64,000 nucleotides of DNA, taken from the NCBI GenBank assembly GCA_903904685.1, contig CAIVDS010000034.1, positions 31,145 to 95,144 of the forward strand, given 5' to 3'. Of this stretch, positions 37,291-46,215 are shown one piece after another. Below the pieces are notes generated by a model. That model was not told the DNA's origin. It was given only the letters and a program-made list of their open reading frames with translations, and ran no database searches. Each line of letters opens with the position of its first letter. Position 1 is the first letter of the stretch. The DNA comes from an uncultured Verrucomicrobiota bacterium (GTDB lineage Bacteria > Verrucomicrobiota > Verrucomicrobiia > Opitutales > Opitutaceae). The translations under genes and the position numbers were made by a program.

Positions 37291-37387
37291 GGTTAGTCGA
37301 AAAGAGCCGATACGCATAGGCGAGCCGGCCACGCCTTGTCACGCCGTAAACACCGCGAGTCACACGACAATCATCCGCAAAGAGGTG

Positions 37388-37849
37388 TCACGGTTTTAGT
37401 TCAACGACCAATTGGATCTCGGTCGTCGAGTTTCTGGGGAGACCGGCGACAGCCACGGCAGCACGGGCGTGTTTGCCGGCTTCGCCGAAGACCGCAACGA
37501 GCAGATCGCTAGCGCCGTTGATCACCGCCGGACTGTCGGCGAAGCCACTCACGGCGTTGACGAAGCCATTCACCATGACGACGCGCGCCACAGAATCAAG
37601 AGAGCCAGTCGAGGCCTTGATGTTGGCGAGAGAGTTGAGCACGCAAATCTTGGCCGACTCGTAGGCCGTCTGCACAGTGTGTTCCTTGCCGACCTGACCC
37701 TCGTGGGTCATCTTGCCGTCGACGATGCAAACCGTTCCGGCGCAGAACAGCAGGTTGCCGGTGCGCACGGTCGGCACATAGTTGCCGGCCGCGGCGGCGG
37801 TGGCGGGAAGTTTAAGACCAAGTTCGGCAAGCTTTGCTTCGGGATTCAT
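37388..37849 (-). CDS. RidA-like (YjgF/YER057c/UK114) family protein
   Basis: 153 residues. GNLLFCAGTVCIVDGKMTHEGQVG, TVQTAYESAKICVLNSLANIKA, SVARVVMVNGFVNAVSGF and GKHARAAVAVAGLPRNSTTEIQLVVEL match the branch with an extended loop. Archetypal RidA hydrolyses 2-aminoacrylate using an Arg in the R-x-x-x-x-V-x-x-LP segment, which is present here (HARAAVAVAGLPRN). It follows the amidohydrolase gene by 22 bp and is probably cotranscribed. The start is set by MNPEAKLAELG. Confidence 0.88.
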   Translation of the reverse strand: MNPEAKLAELGLKLPATAAAAGNYVPTVRTGNLLFCAGTVCIVDGKMTHEGQVGKEHTVQTAYESAKICVLNSLANIKASTGSLDSVARVVMVNGFVNAVSGFADSPAVINGASDLLVAVFGEAGKHARAAVAVAGLPRNSTTEIQLVVELKP

Positions 37850-37871
37850 GGAGAAAGGTTTGAAAATAGAA

Positions 37872-38756
37872 TCACGCTCGCAACGCAAGGCCCAGCAACC
37901 GCGCTGCGTTGCCACCCAAAATATTTTGGGTGGCTGCCACGGGCAGTGCCGCCCGCGCATCCGACAGAAATCCGCCCATCGTCCCCACGCCCCCGTCGTG
38001 CGGATAAAGATCGAGCGGATAGTCTGTGCCCCACAGCACGCGATCTGCGCCGCACGCCTGCACGCCCTCGGCAAATATCGCCTGATCGTAAAGCAACGGC
38101 GACGCCGCCGTGTCCAAAAATACATTGGGCGGAAGTGGCGACGCCTCGCGCCACAAACGCCCGCCCCAGTGGGCCAGGATGAAATTTACCGTCGGGAAAG
38201 CTCGTGCAAGCGAGACGAAATCCACCAGTGGAGTCTCTACGCGGCCGGGATAGTTGCCGCCTCCCGGATCAGTGACGTGCAGATTCACCGGCAGCGACAG
38301 TTTGCCCGCGAGGTCCAGCACTGCGTGCCAGTTGGCGTCGTCCGGCTCCAGATGTTGGGAGTGCGTGGACAACTCCCCCAGTCCGATCAAGCCCTCGCCA
38401 TGCGCACGACGAACTTCGTCGAGCGCCGCCACGCCCGCAGACGGATGAACCGTGGCAAATGCCGACAACCGGTCAGGATGCGTCCGGGTGCAGTCGGCAT
38501 AAAAACGGTTCTGCCTGATACAGGTCTCATGGTTTTCCCAATACCAACCGAGCAGCACGGCATGATCAACGCCCGCGGCATCCATCGTTCGCAGCAACTC
38601 GTCGACCGAGGGAAACGCTTGCACAGGCCGTCCATTTTTTCGGAGGCGTGTGCACAACATGCCCCAGTGCGGCTCGCGTTGCGTCGCCGCCCAACCCGCC
38701 GGGTCGCGGTTCAGCTCGGGAGGATACAGATGGACATGCGCATCAATGACCAGCAC
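37872..38756 (-). CDS. amidohydrolase-family (amidohydrolase 2) metal-dependent hydrolase
   Basis: 294 residues. VIDAHVHLYPPEL is the N-terminal HxH metal motif, LPVNLHVTDPG and VNFILAHWGG hold further His ligands, and GADRVLWGTDYPLDLYPHD is the C-terminal Asp motif of the amidohydrolase-2 (ACMSD-like) family, in which members decarboxylate or hydrolyse small cyclic acids. The frame stays open 42 codons upstream; I put the start at a GTG just before the HxH strand because the upstream part has no family character. Substrate unknown. Confidence 0.85.
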   Translation of the reverse strand: MLVIDAHVHLYPPELNRDPAGWAATQREPHWGMLCTRLRKNGRPVQAFPSVDELLRTMDAAGVDHAVLLGWYWENHETCIRQNRFYADCTRTHPDRLSAFATVHPSAGVAALDEVRRAHGEGLIGLGELSTHSQHLEPDDANWHAVLDLAGKLSLPVNLHVTDPGGGNYPGRVETPLVDFVSLARAFPTVNFILAHWGGRLWREASPLPPNVFLDTAASPLLYDQAIFAEGVQACGADRVLWGTDYPLDLYPHDGGVGTMGGFLSDARAALPVAATQNILGGNAARLLGLALRA

Positions 38757-38974
38757 GCGTAAGAAATTGTTCTGCGGACCGGTCAGCACAACCCGCAAAT
38801 CGCGACCCGTCGTAGAAATGATGAAACGGGGAGCGTTAGCGATCAAGGTCGGAACGAACCTCTCATGCTCCCCTCTGCGCATTGACCCTCACTTTCAATT
38901 ACACTCAAGCCAATCCCCGTCAACGCACGGTTGACACCCTTTCCGTCCGCCATACCGTCACCCCTTTTACCTCC

Positions 38975-40654
38975 ATGATTTCCTGGATTCAGAAAACCTT
39001 TCAGCAGCACTTCCGCACCATTTTCATGGTGATGTTGTTCCTCATCATCATCTCGTTCGTCTTCACGATCGGCGCATCTCCCGGCATTGGTCAAGGCAGC
39101 CGTAAGGCGCCTAACCGCACCTTTTTTGATTTGAATCTGGGCTCCCAAGGGGATCAGGAACGCCTCATGGGCGACGCCAACCTCAGTGTCTATCTGCAGG
39201 CAGGATACAACGCGCTTCAAGCCGACCAACTCAAGCAATACGCACTCCAGCGCTACGCCGCGTTGCACATCGCCAGCCAACTTAATCTCCCCGCTCCTAC
39301 CGACAAGGAACTCTCAGACTTGGTGCAGACCCTTCGCGCCTTCAGCAATCAGGAGGGTAAATTTGATCCCAAGCGTTACGCTGATTTCCGCGATAGCCTG
39401 AAGACCAACCCCCGTCTCCATGAGAGCGACATCATCCGCGTGCTGACGGACGACCTCACTTATAAGAACGTCGAAAAACTCCTCTCCGGCCCCGGTTACG
39501 TGCTGCCCGGTGATGTGAAGGCCCAGCTCATCCGCTCCGAGTCCCAATGGACCCTCGCCGCCGTCTCGGTCGATTACGCCGGCTTCAAACCGATGATCGC
39601 TACCACCGACGCTGCTCTCGAAAAATATTTCGAGGACAACGCATTCCGCTACCAGATCGCCCCGAAGGTCAGCGTGAATTACATAGATTTTCCTGCCGCT
39701 GATTTCACCGTCAAGGTCAGCTTGACCGACGCCGAAGTGCGCGCCTATTACGACGCCAATTCGTCGCGTTTTGCAAAACCCGCCGACCCCAAAGCACCGA
39801 CCCTCTCCTTGACTGAAACCGCGCCGGCCAATGCCGACGCCGACTTCGCCGCCGTGCGTTCACAAGTGGAAACCGCGCTCAAGCAGGAACGCGCCCAACG
39901 CCTCGCCGAGCAAACCGCCGCCGATGTCTCTGTCGCCCTTTACGAGGGCAAAGTCACCGCCGCCAGCCTTGGTGGTTTTCTCGATACGCGAAAGCTATCG
40001 GTCAAGACCGTCGCTCCTTTCGACGCACAAAGCGCTCCGACCGCTCTTGGCGGCGACGAGCAAGTCGCCACCGAGGCCTTCAAGCTCGGACCTCAGCGCC
40101 TGTTTTCCGACGTAGTTTCCACCGGTCGTGGCGCGGCCATCCTCGTCTGGAAAGAGTCCATCCCTGCGCGCAAGCCTCAGCTCTCCGAGGTCAAAGACCG
40201 CGTCACCGCCGACTACACCGACAATGAGAAGCGCAAGCTCTTCGTCGATCTCGGCCGCACCATTCGCATCAACATGACCCTGCTCCTTAAAACCGGCACG
40301 CCCTTTGAAAAGGCCGTCAACGCGGCCGAAGCCAGCACATCCACTAAACTCGAAATCAAGACTTGGCCCGTCTTCTCTCTCTCCAAACCACCCGCCGATA
40401 TCGACTACACGCTGTATGGCGCGATCGACTCTCTTCAGAAAGGCCAGCTTTCCGAAATGATTATCACCGGCGACAAGGGACTGATCGTTTACGCCATCGA
40501 CAAAAAGCTCCCCGACCTCGACCCGGCTGGCGTGAAGTTCACCGAAACCCTTGCCCAACTCTCCCGTATCACCGCATCGCGTAACGGCAGCACCTATCTC
40601 GGCGAAGTCGTCACCAAGGAGCTGTCCAAGTCGGCGCCCGCGCTGGAGCAGTAA
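38975..40654 (+). CDS. SurA/PpiD-like membrane-anchored foldase
   Basis: 559 residues. MISWIQKTFQQHFRTIFMVMLFLIIISFVF is a PpiD-type N-terminal anchor, and residues 60-250 are a SurA_N-like chaperone segment (SNQEGKFDPKRYADFRDSL, LLSGPGYVLPGDV). A parvulin domain would be expected near residues 250-380; I see only a weak C-terminal trace (ATEAFKLGPQRLFSDVVSTGRGAAILVWKESIPARKPQLSEV) and no GGDLG core, so catalytic isomerase activity is doubtful. It should act in periplasmic protein folding. The start is placed at the membrane anchor. Confidence 0.78.
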   Translation: MISWIQKTFQQHFRTIFMVMLFLIIISFVFTIGASPGIGQGSRKAPNRTFFDLNLGSQGDQERLMGDANLSVYLQAGYNALQADQLKQYALQRYAALHIASQLNLPAPTDKELSDLVQTLRAFSNQEGKFDPKRYADFRDSLKTNPRLHESDIIRVLTDDLTYKNVEKLLSGPGYVLPGDVKAQLIRSESQWTLAAVSVDYAGFKPMIATTDAALEKYFEDNAFRYQIAPKVSVNYIDFPAADFTVKVSLTDAEVRAYYDANSSRFAKPADPKAPTLSLTETAPANADADFAAVRSQVETALKQERAQRLAEQTAADVSVALYEGKVTAASLGGFLDTRKLSVKTVAPFDAQSAPTALGGDEQVATEAFKLGPQRLFSDVVSTGRGAAILVWKESIPARKPQLSEVKDRVTADYTDNEKRKLFVDLGRTIRINMTLLLKTGTPFEKAVNAAEASTSTKLEIKTWPVFSLSKPPADIDYTLYGAIDSLQKGQLSEMIITGDKGLIVYAIDKKLPDLDPAGVKFTETLAQLSRITASRNGSTYLGEVVTKELSKSAPALEQ

Positions 40655-40807
40655 CCCTCCGCGATTCCCTCCACCAACGCCCAAGGAGGACCTTTTCGGT
40701 GAAGCAGAAAGTAGAACTCATCGAGATAATCCGAAGATAGGCGGAGTTGACCGCCTGTGCATTTCCATCAGCCGGCATTTTGCCGATTCCTTATCCAACC
40801 AAGCCTT

Positions 40808-41236
40808 CTACTGCTCCAACAATGGCGGTGGAAAACGCTGGTCGAGATAATCCTGCAATACGATTGCCGCCGCCCGTGAATCGATGATCCCCTGAGCGCG
40901 AATTTCGCGCAGCTCCGTCTGAGTCATTCCCGCCTCCGCCATATGCGAGGTAAGACGCTCATCGACGAGGTGCACCGGGAGGCCGAACTCCTTGCGCAGA
41001 CTCTCGGCAAACGCATCGACTTCCTTCGCCTTGAAACCCGCTGTACCGTCCATGTTATACGGATACCCCAGCACAATCTCGTCGATACGACGGTGCTGCA
41101 CGACCGCCGCCAGCGCGACGCGACGTTTGACCGGATCAGCGTCGGTCAGCGCCGGCAGCGGTGTGGCGATGCCCAACTCGTCGCCATGCGAGAGTCCGAT
41201 ACGCCGTGTGCCGTAATCAATGCCAATAAATCGCAT
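40808..41236 (-). CDS. ruvX: putative pre-16S rRNA nuclease / Holliday junction resolvase-like (YqgF)
   Basis: 142 residues. FIGIDYGTRRIGLSHGDEL is the RNase H-like first strand with catalytic Asp, VLGYPYNMDGTAG the second conserved segment (family VVGLPLNMDG), LVDERLTSHMAEA the third with Glu, and IDSRAAAIVLQDYLDQRF the last with Asp. YqgF is implicated in 5' maturation of 16S rRNA. It follows the mannose-1-phosphate guanylyltransferase after 10 bp. Confidence 0.93.
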   Translation of the reverse strand: MRFIGIDYGTRRIGLSHGDELGIATPLPALTDADPVKRRVALAAVVQHRRIDEIVLGYPYNMDGTAGFKAKEVDAFAESLRKEFGLPVHLVDERLTSHMAEAGMTQTELREIRAQGIIDSRAAAIVLQDYLDQRFPPPLLEQ

Positions 41237-41246
41237 GCGAATTAAC

Positions 41247-42335
41247 TTACATCCATTTCGAACCACCTTTGAGCGCCTCAACCCGCTTGATGAGCACCTT
41301 GATATCCTGCGCCCTAGACTTGGGGCAGACCAAAGTGGCGTCGGTCGTGTGCACTACGATGAGGTCGTCAACCCCGAGTATCGTCACCAGATGCTTTCCG
41401 TCGGCGAACACCAGATTGCCGACGCCTTGCTCCACGATGGAGAGTCCACGCGCCACGTTGCCCGCCGCATCCGGTTTCAAATGCTTGCAGACCGCCGGCC
41501 ATGCACCAACGTCGTCCCAATCAAACGACGACGGTAGCACCACGACGTTGGTTGCCTTTTCGAGCAAGGCGTAGTCCACCGATATTTTTTCCAGTTTGGG
41601 ATAAATCTTTTTCAAAACACCGGCGAGCGGACGTTTTTTCGCGAGCGCGGCACGGATCGCCGTCAAACCGACGTTAAGCGCAGGGGCATGTCGCATCAAT
41701 GCGGTCTCCACAACGGACACGCTCCACACAAACATACCCGCATTCCATAGGTAATCACCGGAAGCCAGATAACCCTCCGCCACGTCTTGCTTGGGTTTCT
41801 CGACGAATCGCTTCACACGGAAAACCTGGCGGCGGTTGCACAACTTCCATTTTTCACCGCGTTGAATATAACCGAAGCCCGTGGCCGGTTCGGTCGGCTG
41901 GATGCCGATCGTTACCATGACGGGAGCAGCCTCGGCGGCGGCGAAGGCCGCCTGGAGATCGCCCGCATAGGCCTTGGAATCGTGAATCACATGGTCGGCC
42001 GGAAGCACCGCGAAAACGCCTTGAGGATCACGGGCCGCCACCAGCGCGGCGGCCAGACCCACGGCAACCGCGGTGTCACGTCCCATCGGCTCGGCGATGA
42101 TATTGGCCGCCGGAATGCCCTTGCACACCGTGCGCACGGCCTTCTCCTGCACCGCACTGGTGATGACGAAGATATTCTTCGCAGGCACCATCGGCTTCAC
42201 TCGATCGATCGTCTGGACGAGCAGAGGTTTTGCACCGACCACCGATAAAAGATGCTTGGGCTTGGCCGCGCGGCTCTGCGGCCAAAAACGTTCCCCCTTA
42301 CCTCCAGCGATAATGACAATAAAACGGTGCGCCAT
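41247..42335 (-). CDS. mannose-1-phosphate guanylyltransferase
   Basis: 362 residues. FIVIIAGGKGERFWPQSRAAKPKHLL is the nucleotidyl-transferase signature, FAVLPADHVI the metal Asp region, TEPATGFGYIQRGE and RFVEKPKQDVAEGYL the sugar-recognition loops, and YLWNAGMFVW the conserved WNAG segment. It forms GDP-mannose from GTP. The C-terminal phosphomannose isomerase domain of bifunctional ManC is absent, as in many verrucomicrobial and actinobacterial forms. GDP-mannose could feed the polysaccharide locus at 15-21 kb. Cotranscribed with ruvX. Confidence 0.92.
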   Translation of the reverse strand: MAHRFIVIIAGGKGERFWPQSRAAKPKHLLSVVGAKPLLVQTIDRVKPMVPAKNIFVITSAVQEKAVRTVCKGIPAANIIAEPMGRDTAVAVGLAAALVAARDPQGVFAVLPADHVIHDSKAYAGDLQAAFAAAEAAPVMVTIGIQPTEPATGFGYIQRGEKWKLCNRRQVFRVKRFVEKPKQDVAEGYLASGDYLWNAGMFVWSVSVVETALMRHAPALNVGLTAIRAALAKKRPLAGVLKKIYPKLEKISVDYALLEKATNVVVLPSSFDWDDVGAWPAVCKHLKPDAAGNVARGLSIVEQGVGNLVFADGKHLVTILGVDDLIVVHTTDATLVCPKSRAQDIKVLIKRVEALKGGSKWM

Positions 42336-42421
42336 GTGTCTGATTTGGATCGCCCGACCCAATCAGTGCAATTTCCATTTGTAACCGTATAACATTGGCG
42401 TTTCCTACGGTGAAAGTCATC

Positions 42422-42613
42422 ATGCCTGAAAACATCCGCTCGAACTCTCAATTGAAGAAGATGCAACATCTGATAATCCATTACCATCACGGCGGACGCA
42501 GTCTGCGCGTGACCCAATTCCTCCGTGCAAACGGTTACGACGCCGTCAGCAACGTCGGCGGCGGCATTGATGCATGGGCGCTGGCCTTTTATCCGATGAT
42601 GCGCCGGTATTAA
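42422..42613 (+). CDS. truncated rhodanese-like protein lacking the catalytic cysteine
   Basis: 63 residues matching only the C-terminal half of a single-domain rhodanese: YHHGGRSLRVTQFLRANGY and NVGGGIDAWALAF. In active members the equivalent start is YCHHG with the sulfur-carrying Cys; here it is HYHHG, so no Cys is present, and the N-terminal 40-50 residues of the fold are missing. The stop abuts the stop of the convergent aminotransferase gene exactly. It may be a pseudogene fragment or an inactive small protein. Confidence 0.55.
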   Translation: MPENIRSNSQLKKMQHLIIHYHHGGRSLRVTQFLRANGYDAVSNVGGGIDAWALAFYPMMRRY

Positions 42614-43528
42614 TCAGGCGGCCTGCTGCGGTCGGACTTGCGCGTAAGCCAGCACGAAGTCGCCGAACGCACGCTTCACGCGCCGCGTCACTGTTTCACC
42701 ACCCGTCCGGAACACGGTATCGTCGATTGCCCTCACAGGAACGAGATCCTTGGTCGTCGCCGTGAGGAAACACTCCTGCATGCCGCTGATTTCCTCGGGG
42801 CGAACAGTTTGCTCAATCACTTTCACACCCGCAGCGGGCGCAACGCGGTCAATCACTAGACGCCGCGTGATCCCCGCAAGTATCCCGGCTTCCAGCGGTG
42901 GGAAAACCATCACTCCATCACGGATAAACCCTATATTACTCACCGCCGCTTCAGTTATTTCACCGGCAAGATTGGTTATGACCACCTCGTCGGCTCCCCG
43001 CGCCTTGGCCTCGCGCAAACAGAGGAGATTATTGAGATAATTGCCCGTCTTCCATGCGGGGTCGAGCGTCTGCGGATGATTGCGACGCAAAGTGCGGGCA
43101 AAGGAAAGCATCAGGCCTTTCTCCTCTTGGGCAGCCGGCAACAACGGGCAAGGTTGCACCAGCAGCACAAAATTGGGACGGTCCGCCAAGGCAATATCGA
43201 GTCCAATTGGACCTCCGCCACGCGTGACTTGCAGCCGAATATACAGTTCGCCGATATGGCCGGCCACTCGTCGATAAGCAGCCGTCGTTTTCTTGATTTC
43301 AGCCAGCATCTCGGCCTGCGACCAAGCCAAGGCCATATACAAAGATTTCGCCGATTGTTCGAGCCGAGTCCAATGTTCATCCCACGCAAAAATTACGCCA
43401 TGATAGGTGCGCCAAACCTCATAGATGGCATCGCCATAAAGGAATCCGCGATTGAGCGGAGCAATGGAGGGTTCATCGGCCGGATGCAGGTGGCCATTGG
43501 TATTGGCCTGTATATAATGGGCAGACAT
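42614..43528 (-). CDS. class IV PLP-dependent aminotransferase (D-amino-acid / branched-chain type)
   Basis: 304 residues. APLNRGFLYGDAIYEVWRTY is the N-terminal signature, ELYIRLQVTRGGG the central one, PAWKTGNYLNNLLCLREAKARGADEVVITNLAGEITEAAVSNI holds the Schiff-base Lys (WKTGNYL) and the E-x-x-x-S-N motif, and LEAGILAGITRRLVI the cofactor phosphate site. It exchanges amino groups between amino and oxo acids; D-alanine, branched-chain or aminodeoxychorismate activity cannot be separated by eye. Start set by MSAHYIQANTNG. Confidence 0.9.
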   Translation of the reverse strand: MSAHYIQANTNGHLHPADEPSIAPLNRGFLYGDAIYEVWRTYHGVIFAWDEHWTRLEQSAKSLYMALAWSQAEMLAEIKKTTAAYRRVAGHIGELYIRLQVTRGGGPIGLDIALADRPNFVLLVQPCPLLPAAQEEKGLMLSFARTLRRNHPQTLDPAWKTGNYLNNLLCLREAKARGADEVVITNLAGEITEAAVSNIGFIRDGVMVFPPLEAGILAGITRRLVIDRVAPAAGVKVIEQTVRPEEISGMQECFLTATTKDLVPVRAIDDTVFRTGGETVTRRVKRAFGDFVLAYAQVRPQQAA

Positions 43529-43572
43529 GACTGGCGCCAAACCCACCACACCCAGCCCGTAGCGCAAGCGAC

Positions 43573-43608
43573 AAAAAAAGGCCCATGCGGCAAAACCACA
43601 CGGGCCTC
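43573..43608 (-). terminator. rho-independent terminator of the Lys/Ala-rich HTH gene
   Basis: Read leftward, AGGCCCGTGTGG, loop TTTTG, CCGCATGGGCCT form a 12-bp stem including two G-U pairs, followed by TTTTTTT. It is about 25 bp after the stop of the leftward HTH gene and ahead of the aminotransferase gene. Confidence 0.85.
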
Positions 43609-43630
43609 AGAAAATAATGAAGTCAGTTTA

Positions 43631-44053
43631 TCAAGATGCCGCAGGAGAGGCCGATCGGGTCTTTACGAGACCGGCTGCCTTCTTGATATTCTGCACGCTT
43701 GGCAAAGAAATACCAAAGGTCTTGGCGATCTTAGCCCCAGAGTCACCCGCTTGAACGGCAACGATAACCTGCTGCTTGAGTTCGGGTGTGAGCTTAGCGC
43801 GCTTACGCTTGCCCGCCTTCGCCTTTGCGGCCTTGGAAACCTTGACGGTTTGAGCACCCTTTGACTTCTTGCCCTTGCCAGCCTTGCCGACGGCAGCCGT
43901 GAGAGCTTTGATGAATTCGTTCAGGTTGGCCAAGCCATATTCACGAGGAAGTTTGGCGAGAGCCGCTACGCGGTCGGCGGCGAGTTTAGCCTCGGCTTGA
44001 ATAATCTTGGCCTTGGCTTTTTCGAGTTCTGCAATTTGATCGGTAAATGACAT
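43631..44053 (-). CDS. Lys/Ala-rich helix-turn-helix DNA-binding protein (possible nucleoid-associated)
   Basis: 140 residues in three parts: an N-terminal coiled coil (about 1-35, QIAELEKAKAKIIQAEAKLA), a Lys/Ala/Gly-rich linker (about 56-88) like histone H1 or HU tails, and a C-terminal homeodomain-like HTH (about 89-130: LTPELKQQVIVAVQAGDSG, then AKIAKTFGISLPSVQNIKK). The HTH is of the type in resolvases and IS-type transposase N-termini. Coiled coil, basic tail and HTH suggest an oligomeric chromosome-binding protein, reminiscent of H-NS design with a different fold. Single gene with strong terminator, so probably well expressed. Confidence 0.7.
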   Translation of the reverse strand: MSFTDQIAELEKAKAKIIQAEAKLAADRVAALAKLPREYGLANLNEFIKALTAAVGKAGKGKKSKGAQTVKVSKAAKAKAGKRKRAKLTPELKQQVIVAVQAGDSGAKIAKTFGISLPSVQNIKKAAGLVKTRSASPAAS

Positions 44054-44130
44054 AGCGCTTGTATTATCAGAATAGGCGGCGCCTTCATCAAGTTTATATT
44101 ATCAAGCAATACAGTCCTCGCCGACCCTAA

Positions 44131-44916
44131 TTAAATTGTCATCGCGTGATACCCGCCGTCCACGACGATTTCAGCGCCAGTGATAAAGCTTCCGGCGGCA
44201 CCCGCCAGCAACAAAGTCGCACCAATGAGCTCCCCGGCCTCGCCAAAACGTTTCATCGGTGTATGGCCCATGATCGACGCTACCCGTTCAGGCGTGAGCA
44301 CGCTGCGGTTTTGTTCGGCTGGAAAGAAGCCAGGAACGAGCACATTGACGCGCACATTTTTTTGTGCCCACTCGCGAGCAAGGTTTTTTGATAGGTTATG
44401 CACGGCAGCCTTGCTCGCAGAATAAGTAAATACACGCGATAGCGGCACAAGGCCGGACATCGATCCAAGATTGATGATTGAACCACCCTCACCCCGCTCG
44501 ACCAGGTATTTTCCAAAGACTTGGCAACCGAGGAATACGCTCTTAATATTGATCTTCATGATGCGTTCATACTCATCCTCGCCGATTTCTATAAATGGCG
44601 TGGCCGAGTTTACACCCGCGCCATTGATCACAATATCAACACGGCCGGAACGCTTGAGCACGGTATCAAGCAATTGCTGGATATGAACTTTGTCACTTGC
44701 CTCGGCCGACACAAAGTAGGCTTTCCCGGCGGCAGCGGTTATTTTATCAAGGCGAATCTTGGCCTTTTCGGCATTGCGACCCACCAAAACAACCTCGGCC
44801 CCCGCACCGGCGAGACCCGCAGCCATTGCTCCGCATAGTTCACCTGTGCCGCCAATGACAACGGCTACCTTGCCGTGAAGTGAAAACAACGATGTCAGAT
44901 AATCAGGTATGCTCAT
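44131..44916 (-). CDS. SDR-family oxidoreductase (D-mannonate/gluconate dehydrogenase-like)
   Basis: 261 residues, classical short-chain dehydrogenase: [20 protein letters not shown] (TGxxxGxG cofactor loop, here GGTGELCG), [11 protein letters not shown] (NNAG-like), INLGSMSGL (catalytic Ser) and [16 protein letters not shown] (YxxxK), ending [10 protein letters not shown]. The N-terminal [15 protein letters not shown] resembles fructuronate/D-mannonate oxidoreductases of the SDR type. It faces the Gfo/Idh/MocA gene divergently, with a palindrome between them, suggesting shared control in sugar-acid use. Confidence 0.85.
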   Translation of the reverse strand: MSIPDYLTSLFSLHGKVAVVIGGTGELCGAMAAGLAGAGAEVVLVGRNAEKAKIRLDKITAAAGKAYFVSAEASDKVHIQQLLDTVLKRSGRVDIVINGAGVNSATPFIEIGEDEYERIMKINIKSVFLGCQVFGKYLVERGEGGSIINLGSMSGLVPLSRVFTYSASKAAVHNLSKNLAREWAQKNVRVNVLVPGFFPAEQNRSVLTPERVASIMGHTPMKRFGEAGELIGATLLLAGAAGSFITGAEIVVDGGYHAMTI

Positions 44917-44950
44917 ATTTAGATGTATGTATTATGAAAGGAAGCGCACC

Positions 44951-44965
44951 GTCCGTCGCACGGAC
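44951..44965. promoter_or_regulatory. 15-bp inverted repeat in the divergent SDR / Gfo-Idh-MocA promoter region
   Basis: GTCCGT, CGC, ACGGAC: perfect 6-bp arms with a 3-bp centre, in the 149-bp gap between two divergent sugar-metabolism-type genes. The position fits an operator for a dimeric regulator. No regulator gene is adjacent, so the assignment is inference. Confidence 0.4.
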
Positions 44966-45065
44966 AGCGAATTTTTCTGAATCAATTTTCAGTTTTCAAC
45001 CTATCCTCCGCTATGTGCATGCTTGCCAGTACAACGCATATTTATTGAAATCACAGCTCCCCTTC

Positions 45066-46166
45066 ATGGCCCACACACCTGCTTTACTCACGTTTGCAAT
45101 CGTCGGCTGCGGCAGCATCGCGCCGACCCACGCCAGAGCCCTCGCCGCTCTGCCGTCTGACGTCCGGCTCACGCACTGCTGTGATGAAAAACAGGCGCTC
45201 GCCGAGGCCTTCGCCAAAGAATTCGGCCTCAAAACCGCGACTTTCGACGCGATTCTGGCCGACCCGTCCATCGACGTCGTCACGTTTTGCACACCTAGCG
45301 GGCTTCACGCCTCCCTCGGCACCCGCGCGCTCGCCGCCGCCAAACACGTGATCATCGAAAAGCCGATGGAGGTCACCTCTGCCGCGTGCGAATCGTTACT
45401 CACCGCCCAGCGCGCCTCGGGCCGTCAACTCGCGATCATTTCCCAACACCGTTTCGACCCTTCCTCCCAACGCCTTCGAAGAGTCATTGACCGTGGTGAA
45501 CTCGGCCGGCTTGTCCTCGCCGAAGCGCGCATTCCGTGGTATCGGACGCAGGAGTATTATGACTCCGGCTCTTGGCGCGGCACATGGGCGTTGGACGGCG
45601 GCGGTTGCCTGATGAACCAAGGAGTGCATACAATTGACCTCCTCCTGTGGCTGGCTGGCCCGGTGAAAACCGTCTACGCACAAATGCGCACGGCCGCCCA
45701 TGAACGCATTGAAGTGGAGGATTTGATCACCGCCACGCTCACTTTCGCGAACGGCTCCATTGGCTCGCTCATGGCAACCACCTCCGCATATCCCGGCTTT
45801 CCTGCCTACATTGGACTCCACGGCACCAATGGTTCCGCGGCAATTGAGGGAGACGAATTGCATCTGCTCGCGATCAAGGGTCGCGAGATCATCCACGGGA
45901 AAACCGCTACCGCCCATGCCCTCCAAGTGGCCACCGGCGGCACCAAATCCGCCACCGCCCACTCCACCGCTATCCCCGAAACTACAACTACCGGAGCTTG
46001 GTCTTGGGGCGACGCACATCGCGCGCAATTCGCCGACTTCATACACGCCGTGCGCACGAACGGCACCCCACTGGTGGACGGTGTCGCCGGCCGGGCCGCC
46101 GTGGCGCTCATCAACGCCATTTACGACTCCGCCCGCACCGGCCGCGTGGTGTCCGTTGTGGATTGA
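45066..46166 (+). CDS. Gfo/Idh/MocA-family oxidoreductase
   Basis: 366 residues. FAIVGCGSIAPTHARAL is the NAD(P)-binding loop, VVTFCTPSGLHASLG and HVIIEKPMEVT (the EKP motif) are the classic second and third segments, and GGGCLMNQGVHTIDLLLWLAG carries the catalytic-site His (family G-x-H-x-x-D). These enzymes oxidise or reduce sugars, inositols or their derivatives. Extra upstream in-frame sequence overlaps the SDR leader, so the ATG at MAHTPALLT is preferred. Confidence 0.9.
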   Translation: MAHTPALLTFAIVGCGSIAPTHARALAALPSDVRLTHCCDEKQALAEAFAKEFGLKTATFDAILADPSIDVVTFCTPSGLHASLGTRALAAAKHVIIEKPMEVTSAACESLLTAQRASGRQLAIISQHRFDPSSQRLRRVIDRGELGRLVLAEARIPWYRTQEYYDSGSWRGTWALDGGGCLMNQGVHTIDLLLWLAGPVKTVYAQMRTAAHERIEVEDLITATLTFANGSIGSLMATTSAYPGFPAYIGLHGTNGSAAIEGDELHLLAIKGREIIHGKTATAHALQVATGGTKSATAHSTAIPETTTTGAWSWGDAHRAQFADFIHAVRTNGTPLVDGVAGRAAVALINAIYDSARTGRVVSVVD

Positions 46167-46215
46167 TCGGCCCTTCCGGCTTGCGCGTGACGACAGGCAC
46201 CCCGTTAGTAGCCGC

